From: Aradus depressus
Lineage: Eukaryota; Arthropoda; Insecta; Hemiptera; Aradidae
DNA length: 64,000 nucleotides
Direction: 5' to 3'
Assembly: GCA_963662175.1 (NCBI GenBank)
Contig: OY759217.1
Span: forward strand, 7,628,562 to 7,692,561
Shown here: positions 10,036-20,302 of the stretch, piece after piece
Numbering within the stretch: the first letter of the stretch is position 1
Layout: each line of letters opens with the position of its first letter
The notes under the pieces: generated by a model
The model's database searches: none
What the model saw: the letters and a program-made list of their open reading frames with translations, nothing else
Told to the model about the DNA's origin: nothing
Position numbers and translations under genes: made by a program

Positions 10036-10899
10036 GTAGAACTGAAACAATCCAAGTAGCTAATCTTAACACTTCGGAGTTAACCGAACCGCCTTTATCA
10101 TGCATTTTCCTATAAGTTCCAATTTTTCGTTTACAAGGAACGGACCTATGTTTTTTTCGGTTGCGACATTTCGAGGTAAAAGATGATAAAGTACTAAAAT
10201 CAAAAGAAAACAAGAAATTTTGAAAGATTCAAATCAGATGAAGGAATGTTTGGGAGGGGGGAGGAAAGGAACTTCCGCTAAAGAAGGAAGCAACTTGGTA
10301 AGGGGAGGAAGGTTCGCCGTGTTTATTAACAACTGTGTCAACAACACACCAAATGTAAACAGAAGGTTTTCCTATTGTTTCTCATTGTCAGTAGAAAAAT
10401 ATGCACACACCATACTATGTCTACCTTCCTAAAACTAATTTATGTATTTTATAAACAAAAAAAAAAAAAAAAAAAACGATAATTTTTTTCTACTTATAAT
10501 TTTTTTCCGTTCTTGAGGAGTGATGGGGACTGACGGTTATGTCCGCGCCCGATATGGAGGGATTCCGTTAAAGAGGAGTTAAAATGCATTCAAGTCATAT
10601 CTATTTTGCCGGGGCTATGCCAAAGTTAACAGGGGTGTCCGCTCTAGAGAGGTTTCACTGTGTATAGAATTCTTCCACTTCTCTCTACATCAGCTACCAC
10701 ACATTTTCTATTGAACGATATCCGGCAAATTTCGCGGTTTTTGATACGAGAGGCATGTTTTCTTTTTGTAAGAAACCTGTTTCATCAAACTACTTTTAAA
10801 CATGTAACGAATGAAACAGGTTATTTGGATGAAAATAAAGCAGATTTGAATACAAAGTCAATAAAAAAAAAAGTTAATATTTAGGTTACAGGCCGAAGA

Positions 10900-11128
10900 A
10901 AGCCTTAGGTTTTTTATTTGGTAAATAAAAAGAAAACGTTGAGCACGCCGCGATGGTCCCGTGTCAGTTACTCGTACTAAAGGAAGACCCCTTGTCTTTT
11001 GTAACTGAAGAACCTGGCTAGACAGAAGTTAGGACACGAGATCACGTCCACCTGAATGACGAAGGAGCTCTCTGTTAGTAAGCGATATGACCTCGTTAAA
11101 GCCCGGGCATGAGTCACAATAACAAACT
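10900..11128 (+). repeat. SINE1, degraded
   Basis: Head missing. It keeps a TTTTTATTT / AAATAAAAA stem at 10911-10930, GATGGTCCCG, GCGATATGACCTCG and GCCCGGGCATGAGTCA. Confidence 0.65.
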
Positions 11129-12140
11129 ACAACTATAGCGTCATAGAAAAAGAAAATTATCGAAAAACTCTATATGTTAGTTGCAATAAATCTATATTTT
11201 CTCCTCGATATTATCATGGTATCGATATTTCTGAATCAATATGATAATAGGTAAAAAGAAATGATAATTTTATTAATTCCTCCTCGTAGCGGTTTTCAAA
11301 GGAACTACAGACCTGGTGTCACCTTAGAATTAGCCCTTCTTAGAGGTCCTGCCAGGACCTGTTGAGTGTACTGGAGCCCTCTTGGAAGCTCCTAATCTAA
11401 TTTTTAATTTGCTACTGTCAGTCCGAAAAAAAAAAAAAAAAAAAGTGTCCTCGTTTTCTGTAATAGAGTACAAAAGTCCAAACTAAATCTCAGGGGAGGG
11501 TGGCGATTTTTCAAGGGGGGCACTTCCACGGTTTGTATTATTCAAACGTTTCAGGAGTGCTTTTCACAGTTAACCCAACATTAAATTCAGTGTTAGTTTT
11601 ATTTTTTTGTTGTTTTTCTTTTTTTTTGTTACTTTTTTAACAGTGTAGCCCTTGTCAGTTTCTCACTCCTGTTGAGAGCTGAGAAAGAGCTTTCATTTCA
11701 ATGAAATCCTCTTAACAGACTTAAATCAATCTCCGTTCTTGCGCGCGTTGTGGAGCTCCTCAATCTTGTAACCCTATACAAGAGACCACTCACCGACCGC
11801 TAGCTTAGTGTCAACACACTTGAGGGGGACCAAAGCGCTGGGGGGGAGGGCTTAGCACGAAAAAAAAGGGGGCTTTGAATATTTAGAATATTATTTCTTG
11901 GGCAAGTAGCACACTGAGACCATTCCAACAACCCTTTCTCTAAAGGAAGGGACTGGTCGGTAAACATCTCTTCTCCGTGTAACTGACTTAAGTACATCCC
12001 CTAACACCGATGAATGGAGCATGGGGGAAGGTTTACAACCATAATTGTTGATAACTATCATTGTTGATCTAGAGTGGTCTAGGACAAGTTCCATTAATTC
12101 AAAAACCAAAATCACTGTTCCCTGAATTAAAAATTTCGTG
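11129..12140. other. Unassigned region
   Basis: Contains a short hairpin (AGGTCCTGCCAGGACCT, about 11344-11360) and an A-run at 11426-11443. No coding domain seen. Confidence 0.35.
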
Positions 12141-12330
12141 GAAGACCTAAGGATAAGAGGTCTTTAACGACTACCTGACATCGTACATCGGAACAACGTT
12201 TAACGTCCCATTCGACGGACGGCGTTGTCAAGGTTTTTTCATCTTCCAGGTAAAGAACCTAAAGGCCTCGGCCGGATATAGAACTCTCGATCTAGAACTC
12301 AACAGACAAGCACGCTGAGCTACCAGCATT
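12141..12330 (-). repeat. SINE1 5' part (degraded)
   Basis: The reversed head keeps TAGCTCAGCGTGCTTG and a GATCGAGAGTTC.ATATCC B-box remnant. The hairpin arms are AGGTTCTTTA and GAAAAAACCTT, the alternative stem variant of the family. Confidence 0.6.
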
Positions 12331-12544
12331 ATTACATATTTATACAAGTACGTATTATTATTTCATTTTTTATTGCTTTATTTTATTTTTTCTTATTCTC
12401 TATGGGTTATTTTTTAATTAACCTTTATTTTTTCTGCCTTATTTACGACAATTATTGATATATTTTTTTATAAAAATGTTTTTCTTTTTGGTTCACTCTC
12501 TTTCTGTTATTAAGACTTTATATCACTGTGTATTTTACTTCGCC

Positions 12545-12700
12545 AGCTATAAAAATTATCGGGTAAGTTATGTCATAGGTCAAAAATTCGATCCTCAGTT
12601 TTCAATGGAGCTCAGTTTTTCCATGTTCTCCGACCTTTGTCTGTCTGTGAACACGATAACTCCCATTAACCTTAATATTCAAACTTACCAATATTCATTT
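12545..12700 (+). repeat. Family B 5' part
   Basis: GGTAAGTTATGTCATAGGTC, TTTTCAATGGA, TCTGTCTGTGAACACGATAA and CTCCCATTAACC. Confidence 0.55.
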
Positions 12701-12794
12701 CGTAATCAATTTGTTCATTAAAAGTACATTTCGTACATCATACTTGGAATTGGTATTTAACATTTTTGCAGAGAGATTGTGAAACACTTTATAA

Positions 12795-12950
12795 ATTAAA
12801 GAAAGCCGCCACAGTTTGAGAACTAGTTATTACTGTTACAGTTATTACTGTTATTTCACAGCTGGGAAACTATTATTAGTTACTATCCGAATCGGTCAAG
12901 GACTTTTCAAGATTACCTCAAACAAACAAACTCTTCTATCTCTATATATT
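12795..12950 (+). repeat. Family F repeat (partner at 32755)
   Basis: CAGTTTGAGAACTAG, AGCTGGGAAACTAT and TTTTCAAGATTACCTCAAAC recur at 32766-32845. There too they are followed by a reversed family B copy. Confidence 0.5.
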
Positions 12951-12984
12951 ATGTAGGTATGTGACTGAAAATTCTTTAATGAAA

Positions 12985-13665
12985 AAAAAAAGTCGTCGAT
13001 GAATCACCATGTACCTACTTCCCCAGCACGAATTAATCAATTAAGTTTTCGCCTTCCCTCCAAATCCAATCGACTTTGGAAACTCCTTCTGATTCCTCAT
13101 ATTAAATTTCGTGTCGATACATTCATTAAATGGACAGTTATAAGTATTTGAGTTGAGTCCCCGTTCTCTGACCCCTCCTATCCTTCTTCGGATTTCACGG
13201 AAAATTAATAGATGGAATCGTTATGTGGTTTTCAATTTAATTATAAAATTTCATGGTGATTATGTACATTGGTCGACAATTATTCTAATTTTTTAGTTAA
13301 GCCCCTCTGATTCCTCCCTCCTCTTCAGCTGATTCCGCTAAACATTAATAGATGTCGTCTTTATAGGGCTTTGAATTTACATATGAAATTTCGTATCAAT
13401 ACATTCATTACAACGTCATTTATTAGCTCTTTTGTGTTAAGCCTCCCCCCTATTCTTCCCCCTTCTCTTAGGCCGATTTTTTTGAAAATCAATGTTATCC
13501 TTAGAGGGTTCTGGATACACATATAAAATTTCGTGTCGATACATTCATTCTATCGGGAGTTATCGTGTTCACATACTCACAGATAGACAGACTTTTTTTT
13601 CTGCTTGATTTCGAATTTCTGACCGATTTCAAAACTTCCCCTATACTGCGTATATCTGGGGAAAT
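12985..13665 (-). repeat. Family B, reversed, with internal duplication
   Basis: Runs from the T-run/hairpin end (12982-13010) to the head (CCCTATACTGCGTATATCTG near 13638). Its middle CGATACATTCATT block appears three times, so part of the body is duplicated. Confidence 0.65.
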
Positions 13666-13789
13666 CTGTAAAATTGTAGTTGGCATAAGTAAGTCATGTT
13701 CTGGTAACATCAGATTTTTCTTTTGTTGACCCGAAGTAGACCCTTGTTTGTTCAAATAATGAATTCAAGGAACGAATATCGGAAAAAAA

Positions 13790-14485
13790 AATATATAATA
13801 AAAAAAAAAAAAAAAAAAAAAAAAACAATAATGCAAATGTAATAGTGAAGGGGTGGGTAGACCGGGGGTAGACATTTCAAAATTAGGGAATCTCATGTTT
13901 ATAGAGACTTGGTCGGGTATTATGAGATACAAGAAAAAAAAAGAAGTTGCATCGAATTCGAACATACATATTCTATTTTTGATCCTACATTCGAGAACCT
14001 GCCTCGAATACATTATGTAAAACCTCCCCTCTCCATTGCCTTCTTTCTCTTTTTCCGGCTTTCTTCTTAACAATTCTTCATCGGCCTCCATCAAAAGTAT
14101 CCTTCACTTACCTAATCTTCCTTATGCCCACTTCCAGATCTTTATTTCTTTTAGACTCTCAGTATATTTAAAAAAATAAATAAAAAATAAATCAAAGATA
14201 TAGAAGGATATGGTTTTAAAATAGAGTGCTCCTTTCTTGTTGAAATATTAAAAAGGATTTGTGTACATTTTCTACTCTAAAGGAAATAATGAATACGTTT
14301 TTCCAAAGAAGAGATGTTTTCCGTTCTAGCTTTCCTTCCTGTCTTCTCTATGTTTTCTAGTTACTTTACCTTTAAAGACTGCTCACATAATTTGAGAATT
14401 CTCTGTAGGACCTACGTTCAATTAATATTGATGGATCTTTTTCTGTATATTATAAATACTATTCCTTTCTTATGTGCATAAAAGG
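13790..14485. other. A-rich tract and unassigned region
   Basis: A-runs at 13783-13825 are followed by 650 bases with no recognised domain. Confidence 0.35.
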
Positions 14486-14735
14486 GCGCCATTAGCCCTT
14501 TTTTTTTTTTTATCTCAGAGGTAAAAAAAAACCTTTAGCATGCCGTCCTTCGGATGGGACATTAAGCGATGACGAGCCTACACAATGTCAGGTACTCGTT
14601 AAAGACCCTAGGTGAATAAACTTAGTAGGCAAAATTTAGGCTTCCCACAATCGGGCTCACGTTCACCAGAACGAAGAAAGAACGCGTGATATGACCCCGT
14701 AGTTGCCCGGACATGAGCACAATAACTAACTTATG
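14486..14735 (+). repeat. SINE1, internally deleted
   Basis: GGGCGCCATTAGCCC head fragment is followed by a T-run/A-run hairpin around TCTCAGAGG, then GCATGCCGTCCTTCGGATGG. The tRNA-like part is mostly gone. Confidence 0.65.
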
Positions 14736-14749
14736 TGCGTAAATAAATC

Positions 14750-15035
14750 ATAGTTGAACTTTTACCTGAATTTTATGTTTTCCGACCCCTGATATTTAAA
14801 AAAAATTGCTATCTGTGGGTATGTGGCTGTCATCACGATAACTATCGATAGAATGAATGAATCGACATGAAATTTTGTATGTCCATCCAGAATCCCATAA
14901 GGACATATCGCTTTTCAGCCTAATCCACCTACGTAAAGAGGTCGATTGGAGGGGGGTCAACTCAAAAATCCTAATAACTGTATTATGCAACTACTGATTT
15001 TTATTCCAAATGGTCCATTCGTTTTGGAGAGTCGC
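14750..15035 (+). repeat. Family B, partial
   Basis: ATTTTATGTTTTCCGACCCC, ATCACGATAACTATCGATAG and AATGAATCGACATGAAATTT in family order. The end hairpin is lost. Confidence 0.6.
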
Positions 15036-15388
15036 CATCAACCCGCTATAGCCCTACCGATCCCGATCTGTCTCGACTTATGACGAGCTTATGTGAAGCT
15101 GCATCCAAGAAAGTTAATAATAAAGAATAAAGTAATTCTTTAATTAATTCCTTGTTGATTGTCCAGGGACAAGTTTTATTTTGCAACCTTGAGATTCGGA
15201 ATTTACTTGTTCATTGCTTATGGATTTTTTTGAATTTACACATAATATGTTCATTTACACATATTATGTTCATCTGTTTATTCTACTAAAATAATTTGTT
15301 TCGTTCGTTTCGTGCTTAAAAATATTTTTTTTTTTAATGTTCAAGTTATTTTAATGTTGTTATTCGTCCAAAAGACTGTTCTAGATCA

Positions 15389-15727
15389 TGAGGGCGCCGG
15401 TAGCTCAGTGGTATGCGTGCTTGCCTTTTGAGCTCAAGGTCGTGTGTTCGAATCCCGGCCGAGGCCTTTAGTTTATTTTATCTGGGAGGTAAAATAAACT
15501 TAAGCACGCCGTCCTTCAGATGGGACGTTAACCGATGGTCCCGAGCCTGTACTATGTCAGGTACTCGTTAAAGACCCCTAACCTAGGTGAATACAAATTT
15601 AGGGTAAGCAAAATTTAGGACTCCCACTGTAGAGTCGGGCTGTTGTCCACCAGAATGACGAAAGAGCGCTCTGGTAGTAGGCGATATGACCTCATAGTTA
15701 AAGCCCGGGCATGAGTCATAATAACTA
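15389..15727 (+). mobile_element. SINE1 reference copy
   Basis: Best full-length copy. The tRNA-like head runs 15391-15462 with A box TAGCTCAGTGG (15402-15412) and B box GTTCGAATCC (15447-15456). Next is a perfect 11-bp stem, AGTTTATTTTA (15470-15480) and TAAAATAAACT (15490-15500), around TCTGGGAGG. The body and the tail CATGAGTCATAATAACTA follow. TCTAGATCA flanks both sides (15380-15388, 15728-15736). The head is a retroposed tRNA derivative, not a working tRNA gene. Confidence 0.9.
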
Positions 15728-16279
15728 TCTAGATCAAGTTATCACTTTTAGAGCTTCTGATTAGTTCTAGAACATTATAAAATCTGATCAATATTAATCT
15801 TCCGGTCTTTTACTAATTCTATATAGGTTACGGGGTGGGAGAGATTGAGATAGATACAGGAACAGATATTGACTCTTAGGGGGTCATACACGGTCAGTTT
15901 GGTGTGTCAGTTTGGCTTGAACACATGGAACTGGCACACCAAACTGACGTGTATGGGGTAGAAATGACATGACATCATGCCAAAAAAATGAACTGATGGT
16001 TTGATGAAATTCCATCCAATGGTGTGACACATCGAACTGACGACAAGCCTATTTGACTGTGTGTGGGGTTTGAATCAGTTCAGTTCATCAAACTAGCCAT
16101 TCTGCGCATGCTCCGGTGTTATCAATTATGAAAAGTTAAAATAATTATTTTATGCATATTTTGATTTCTTTGTTTTCAATAAATAAAATTAAGTTTTAAA
16201 AGTTTATTAATAATTATTGTTTAGTGTGTGTTGTTTTTTATTAACTTCTAAGTTGAGGAACGCGGACATATTGTAGAAT

Positions 16280-16460
16280 TTGTAATAAATAAATAAAACA
16301 AACTTATTTTTTGAAATATTGTCTATTCCACTAAAGATATTTATAAAAATAAAACTACCGGTTTCGGCCTCACACCATCGTTCATAACTAGACCTGACGA
16401 CCGGTAGTTTTATTTTTATAAATATCTTTAGTGGAATAGACAATATTTCAAAAAATATGT
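16280..16460. repeat. PLE foldback nested in the Harbinger element
   Basis: A stretch of about 75 bp, ending TTTATAAAAATAAAACTACC at 16359, is repeated in reverse complement from about 16399. The loop of about 39 nt contains, reversed, GGTGTGAGGCCGAAACCGGT, a hammerhead-like remnant, and on the plus strand CCTGACGACCGGTAG. Confidence 0.7.
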
Positions 16461-16515
16461 TTGTTTTATTTATTTGTTTTTTATTGTTTTTAAAAAATAA
16501 AAAGACGATTTAATT

Positions 16516-16712
16516 ATGTCTACTTGGAGTAAAGGCTTTTTAATTGAGTTTATAGATTTATTGAGGCAAGAAGAATGTTTATGGAAGGCTATATCAAAAG
16601 ATTACCACAATACATTAAAATAGGACGCTTCCTACGAGTTGCTTGTAAATAAAGTTAAAGAAATTGATGCCAAAGCATGTAAGGAGAATGTAACAAAAAG
16701 AAATAATAGTTT
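16516..16712 (+). pseudogene. Harbinger MADF-domain protein relic
   Basis: Reads MSTWSKGFLIEFIDLLRQEE then CLWKAISKDYHNTLK, a TAG at 16621-16623, and DASYELLVNKVKEIDAKACK. The three MADF helices are visible, with the LW core and the Y.N motif. Apart from the single stop the domain is well kept. It faces the transposase fragment and overlaps it at the deletion junction. Confidence 0.75.
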
Positions 16713-16992
16713 GAGTTGCTGTCAGTCTTTCATTTCTCATTTTTGTGGCTTGCTTTTTTATTAAATGAGAAACTAATGAATATCGTTGAAGATAAGTTTC
16801 TTCGTCCATTCTCAAATAATTATTCCAATCTTTTGGATGAAACCTGAGCTCCTCCAAAATATTTATATGTAAATATTTCGCCCTTTTTGAAAGCCAGTCT
16901 TTAACCCAAATTTTTCTTCGATTTCTTTTTTTGGATGCAACAATGTAAATAGCCACAGCACCATATAACAACAATTCCTCATTACTTGACAT
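16615..16992 (-). pseudogene. Harbinger transposase N-terminus
   Basis: A 125-residue frame from ATG 16992. It contains RNRRKIWVKDWLSKRAKYLH, then a LRMDEETY block and IKKQATKMRNERLTATQTI. These match the region ahead of the DDE nuclease in HARBI1-like transposases: a basic W..W stretch, a FRM-like segment and a T.MR...L motif. The DDE catalytic domain is absent and the last 30 residues are read from MADF antisense sequence, so it is a deletion product. Confidence 0.8.
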
Positions 16993-17111
16993 TTTTAATT
17001 TAATTTATTATAAATTAATTAAACAAACAAATCAAAGCTCGAAATAAACTTTTATTCCACAAAAAAAAACAAGATGTGACACACTTAACTGACCGTGTGT
17101 AGGGGGCCTTA

Positions 17112-17730
17112 GAGTCTGACAAACATGGATTAGATAGAATTAACAATAGTATTAAAAAGTAAGAAGAAAAGAATAAAATTAATAATTGTAAATATAAGTA
17201 CAAAAATAATAATATTATACAGTAGATAAAGTATATAATAAATACAGTTGATACATTTTTTAAATTTAATTAAAATTAAGACAATAATTTTTGATAACTT
17301 TCCGGAAGTTTTTCACGACGACATTTCTGGACGTTCTCATGTACAATTGGAAAATAGTGAATAAGGAGATACTTACTGTAGTGTGGATTATTTATTATTC
17401 ATTAAAATAGATTAATGAATGCGTGAAATAAAACTAACGAAGACATATACCTCACCATTTCCTCATTCTGAACTAAAAATTATCGTAGGTCATGGGAAAA
17501 GTTACACTTAGAGTGGAGACGGAGCCACTTATCAACTAAATATATGACATCAGAGAAAATGACAAATGATGGTTTAGTTCCTCTTCAGTTCGATCCTTGC
17601 TAATCGTAGTAACAACATCGATAGCTCCATTTCCTGAATTTCTCTTGGGAGCCGTCGATTCCATCTTCGGAAAGACTGATCGCTGTCGAACATGCTAACT
17701 CGCACTAATAGTTCTTCTTTGCACTGTAAG
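17112..17730. other. Unassigned AT-rich region
   Basis: No recognised domain or family. Confidence 0.35.
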
Positions 17731-17744
17731 GAACTATGTCTGCG

Positions 17745-17880
17745 TCAGTGTGGAGTGGCATTCAAAGTCTAGGCTCCTGGATTCGAATCCTGATGTCGAT
17801 TGCAATGTAAAAATCATTTATATATCTCCCGACTGACTACCCATGGATGTCAGTTAAGTCAAAATAAATGATATAAATTG
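17745..17880 (+). repeat. Possible tRNA-derived SINE (third type)
   Basis: GGCTCCTGGATTCGAATCCT contains a B-box-like GATTCGAATCC at 17780-17790. The TATATCTCCCGACTGACTAC block downstream could be a SINE body. No second copy seen. Confidence 0.35.
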
Positions 17881-17883
17881 CTC

Positions 17884-18150
17884 TGTGGGCATGAAGCTTG
17901 GGACTTGGAGGGAAAGCTGCAAATCTTCCAGAGGAAAGTCCTGAGGAAAATTATATGGCCAGTCTAGGCCGGATAGATTGTGTGGAGCGATCCCAATAGG
18001 CTGATCCGACTCTGAAGAAGACCAAGGCTCCGGTGGACTCGGTGAAGAGGGACGCTACTCAGTTTCATGTGGTCAACAGGAAGACGGCAGGGGTGGACCG
18101 GGAGAAGAGGAGGCGCCTGGTTTGATTGGCGTACCTCTCCGGTGACAACA
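17884..18150 (+). pseudogene. RTE-like LINE C-terminal relic
   Basis: Plus-strand frame reads GHEAWDLEGKLQIFQRKVLR then KIIWPV, and after stops RRPRLRWT. These correspond to the YG.E.W.L...KL..FERK.LR.I.GP and GRPR.RW segments at the end of endonuclease/reverse transcriptases of the same kind as 29999-30540. Several stops interrupt it. Confidence 0.55.
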
Positions 18151-18189
18151 GAATAAGAGAAAGTTTCTTAATATGGACAAATCCAAGCG

Positions 18190-18790
18190 TTTAACTTCTA
18201 TAAAGTTATGTAATCGGTCAGAAATTCGATCCGTAGTTTTCAACGGAATTGTACGTTTTCAGATCAGTTCTGAATCCAAAAATTTAAAAAAAAGTCTGTC
18301 TCTGTGTGTCTTTGAACTCGATAACTCCCGATAGAATGACTGTATCAACACGAACTTCTTTAGAAGTAACCTATCCAGATCCCTCTAAGGACAAATCTTA
18401 TTGATTTCCAGTCAAGTCGGCCAATGGATAAAGGGGATTACCTGGGAGGCTTAGAAAAAAAACTCTGATGACTGCCATTGTAATATATGTTTTGACATAA
18501 AATTTCATAATTAAATTCAAAATCCTATAAGGCTCTTAATAATTGTCCGCGAATTTGGTCAAAGGGAATGAGAGGACCAGAGAAGGATGGCTCGAATCAA
18601 ATCCCTAACAACTGCCGATGTAATGAATCTATCCACTCAAAATTTAGTATGAGGATTCTGTAGCTACTATGTAAGAGAAATATTGAGTTTTAGCTCAAAC
18701 GGTCGATTAACTGTGGAGGGAGAGCGAAAATGTAATTGATTAATTCATGGTGAGGAAGTAGCCGTTGGTTCACCCACCACATTTTTTATT
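18190..18790 (+). repeat. Family B, near full length
   Basis: Starts AAAGTTATGTAATCGGTCAG and passes through AACTCGATAACTCCCGATAG and the AAACGGTCGATTAACTGTGG block. It ends in a T-rich run after a damaged hairpin. Confidence 0.7.
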
Positions 18791-18996
18791 TTTTAGTATA
18801 TATACTTTTTTTAAATTTTATCACTTAGGGTATAAAATGAATGGAAAATCTGGAAAATGCTGATGTAATAAGTCGATCCTCATATCTCCGAAACATATCT
18901 CCATCAAATTTATTTCTCTATTATGACGTGAATCTTTGACCAACAATTTTCAATTAATTTCAATTTTTTTTACGTTATGCACTCATTTAGAAAAAC
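18791..18996. other. AT-rich spacer
   Basis: No recognised element. Confidence 0.35.
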
Positions 18997-19078
18997 ATTT
19001 ATGATCTATGATTAGACAAACTGATGATCTATGATTAGACAAACTGATGATCTATGATTAGACAAACTGATGATTTCT
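18997..19078 (+). repeat. 23-bp tandem repeat
   Basis: About 3.5 copies of a 23-bp unit containing AAACTGATGATCTATGATTA. Adjacent copies are identical, implying recent expansion. Confidence 0.85.
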
Positions 19079-19079
19079 A

Positions 19080-19940
19080 CTAATGCTTATTTAGTTCTTT
19101 TTCTATATTCATCTAAGTTTTTACAATACTAGAAGTATGTAAAATGGAATTAGAAGACCTGCACAAACGTTTCAATGCCCACTGACATTCATATGGGAAA
19201 GTTGCGTACAGCTTCGTTTTATCTATGCAAATAAAAGCCATATGTATCCATACTGTATTGAATACTGGGAAGTTGGGCGGCCCCTTCTATGAAAAATGGC
19301 TCCCCCTCTCCCTTCTCCTGAGATATCTTTATTTCTTTTATAGATTCACTTTTATACATTATATATACATAAATATATATGTTTTATAGGGGGCTATATA
19401 ATTCTATTAAATGTCTTATTTATTCCGTCTATCTTCAAGAGCCGATATTGGCCCACAGTAATTTTTTTTATCGGCTCAACGGGGCAGATTTTATATTTTA
19501 ACGCAATATTCCCCCCCCCCCCCCCCCCCCCCCCCCATAGTTCCATTTATTGTTATCATATTATAAGCTGAGTTGCCTGTAAAAGAGGGGTTGCTAAATA
19601 AACATTTTTTTGTAATAACTTGGTTTATTACAGATAAAAAGAATTAAAAGAAAAAAAATGACATTATTTAGTTTTACTCTGAAATCAGCACCTCCACTAG
19701 ATCTAATGTTCACTTAAAATATTTTAATGGGACATAAATATAAAAAAAAAATATTAGAAAGAAGTGGGAACAGGTCACGCACAGAAGGGTTCCTTAGATG
19801 TTAATAAATCTTTTTTTTTTTTATCTTCATTATAGTTTCTGCTTATATCATTGCTTACCTTTGGTTCATCGAAATCAACTTTCAAGGTAAAAGGGGAAAT
19901 TTTCTGGGCTTACTCCGAGAAATGAGGGAAGTTTCAAAAA
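19080..19940. other. Unassigned region with a 26-C run
   Basis: Contains C x26 at 19511-19536. No coding domain. Confidence 0.4.
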
Positions 19941-19944
19941 TAAG

Positions 19945-20165
19945 AACATCGTGAATCACCGGCAATGTACTTCCCCAGCCGGAACTAACAACTGAGTTGT
20001 CACTCTCTCAATAAGACCGTTGTGGTGTTTTGGAAATGCAAGTAAAATTTCATGTCAGTATATGTTCACAGACACTAACACAAACAGACAGGAATTTTTT
20101 TTCCATATTTGGAATCAGGTCGAATTTGGAAACAGATCAAATTTCGGTGAAAACCCAACAATTTT
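19945..20165 (-). repeat. Family B, reversed, partial
   Basis: GTGAATCACCGGCAATGTAC and TTCCCCAGCCGGAACTAA at one end, TTCACAGACACTAACACAAA and CATATTTGGAATCAGGTCGA at the other. Confidence 0.6.
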
Positions 20166-20302
20166 ACAACCTGTTGGAGTAAAAATAGAAAAAATAATTA
20201 CAAAAATGTCTAGCCTATCCTTTGCGGCCCAAAAGAGTCTCTTCTATGTAGTCCTGACCCAGGCTATCCATCAGATCTCTTCGCCTCCTCTATCATCCTC
20301 AT

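Larger units (their letters stand above)
9298..10660. mobile_element. pogo-like DNA transposon remnant with nested SINE1
   Basis: The left end CAGTGAAACCTCTCTACAAC is mirrored at 10635-10660 (TCTAGAGAGGTTTCACTG). This CAGTGAAACCTCTC type of end is known from pogo/Tigger-like elements of the Tc1/mariner superfamily, which insert at TA; TA precedes the left end. On the right the TA is two bases out. The minus frame at 10213-10028 contains KRKIGTYRKMHDKGGSVN, possibly a decayed CENP-B-type helix-turn-helix. Without the SINE the element would be about 1 kb. Confidence 0.6.
15879..17108. mobile_element. PIF/Harbinger derivative with TTA target duplication
   Basis: Ends read GGGGGTCATACACGGTCAGT (left) and the reverse complement of GGCCCCCTACACACGGTCAG (right). 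TTA lies directly outside both, at 15876-15878 and 17109-17111. This is the 3-bp target duplication of PIF/Harbinger. Subterminal copies of GTGTGTCAGTTTGG-type motifs lie within the first 250 bp. The interior holds a MADF relic, a transposase N-terminus and a nested PLE foldback. Confidence 0.85.

Noticed and set aside
15391..15462. A tRNA gene
   Set aside because: A and B boxes are good, but a matching acceptor stem cannot be made and the same head begins several dispersed SINE1 copies with target duplications.
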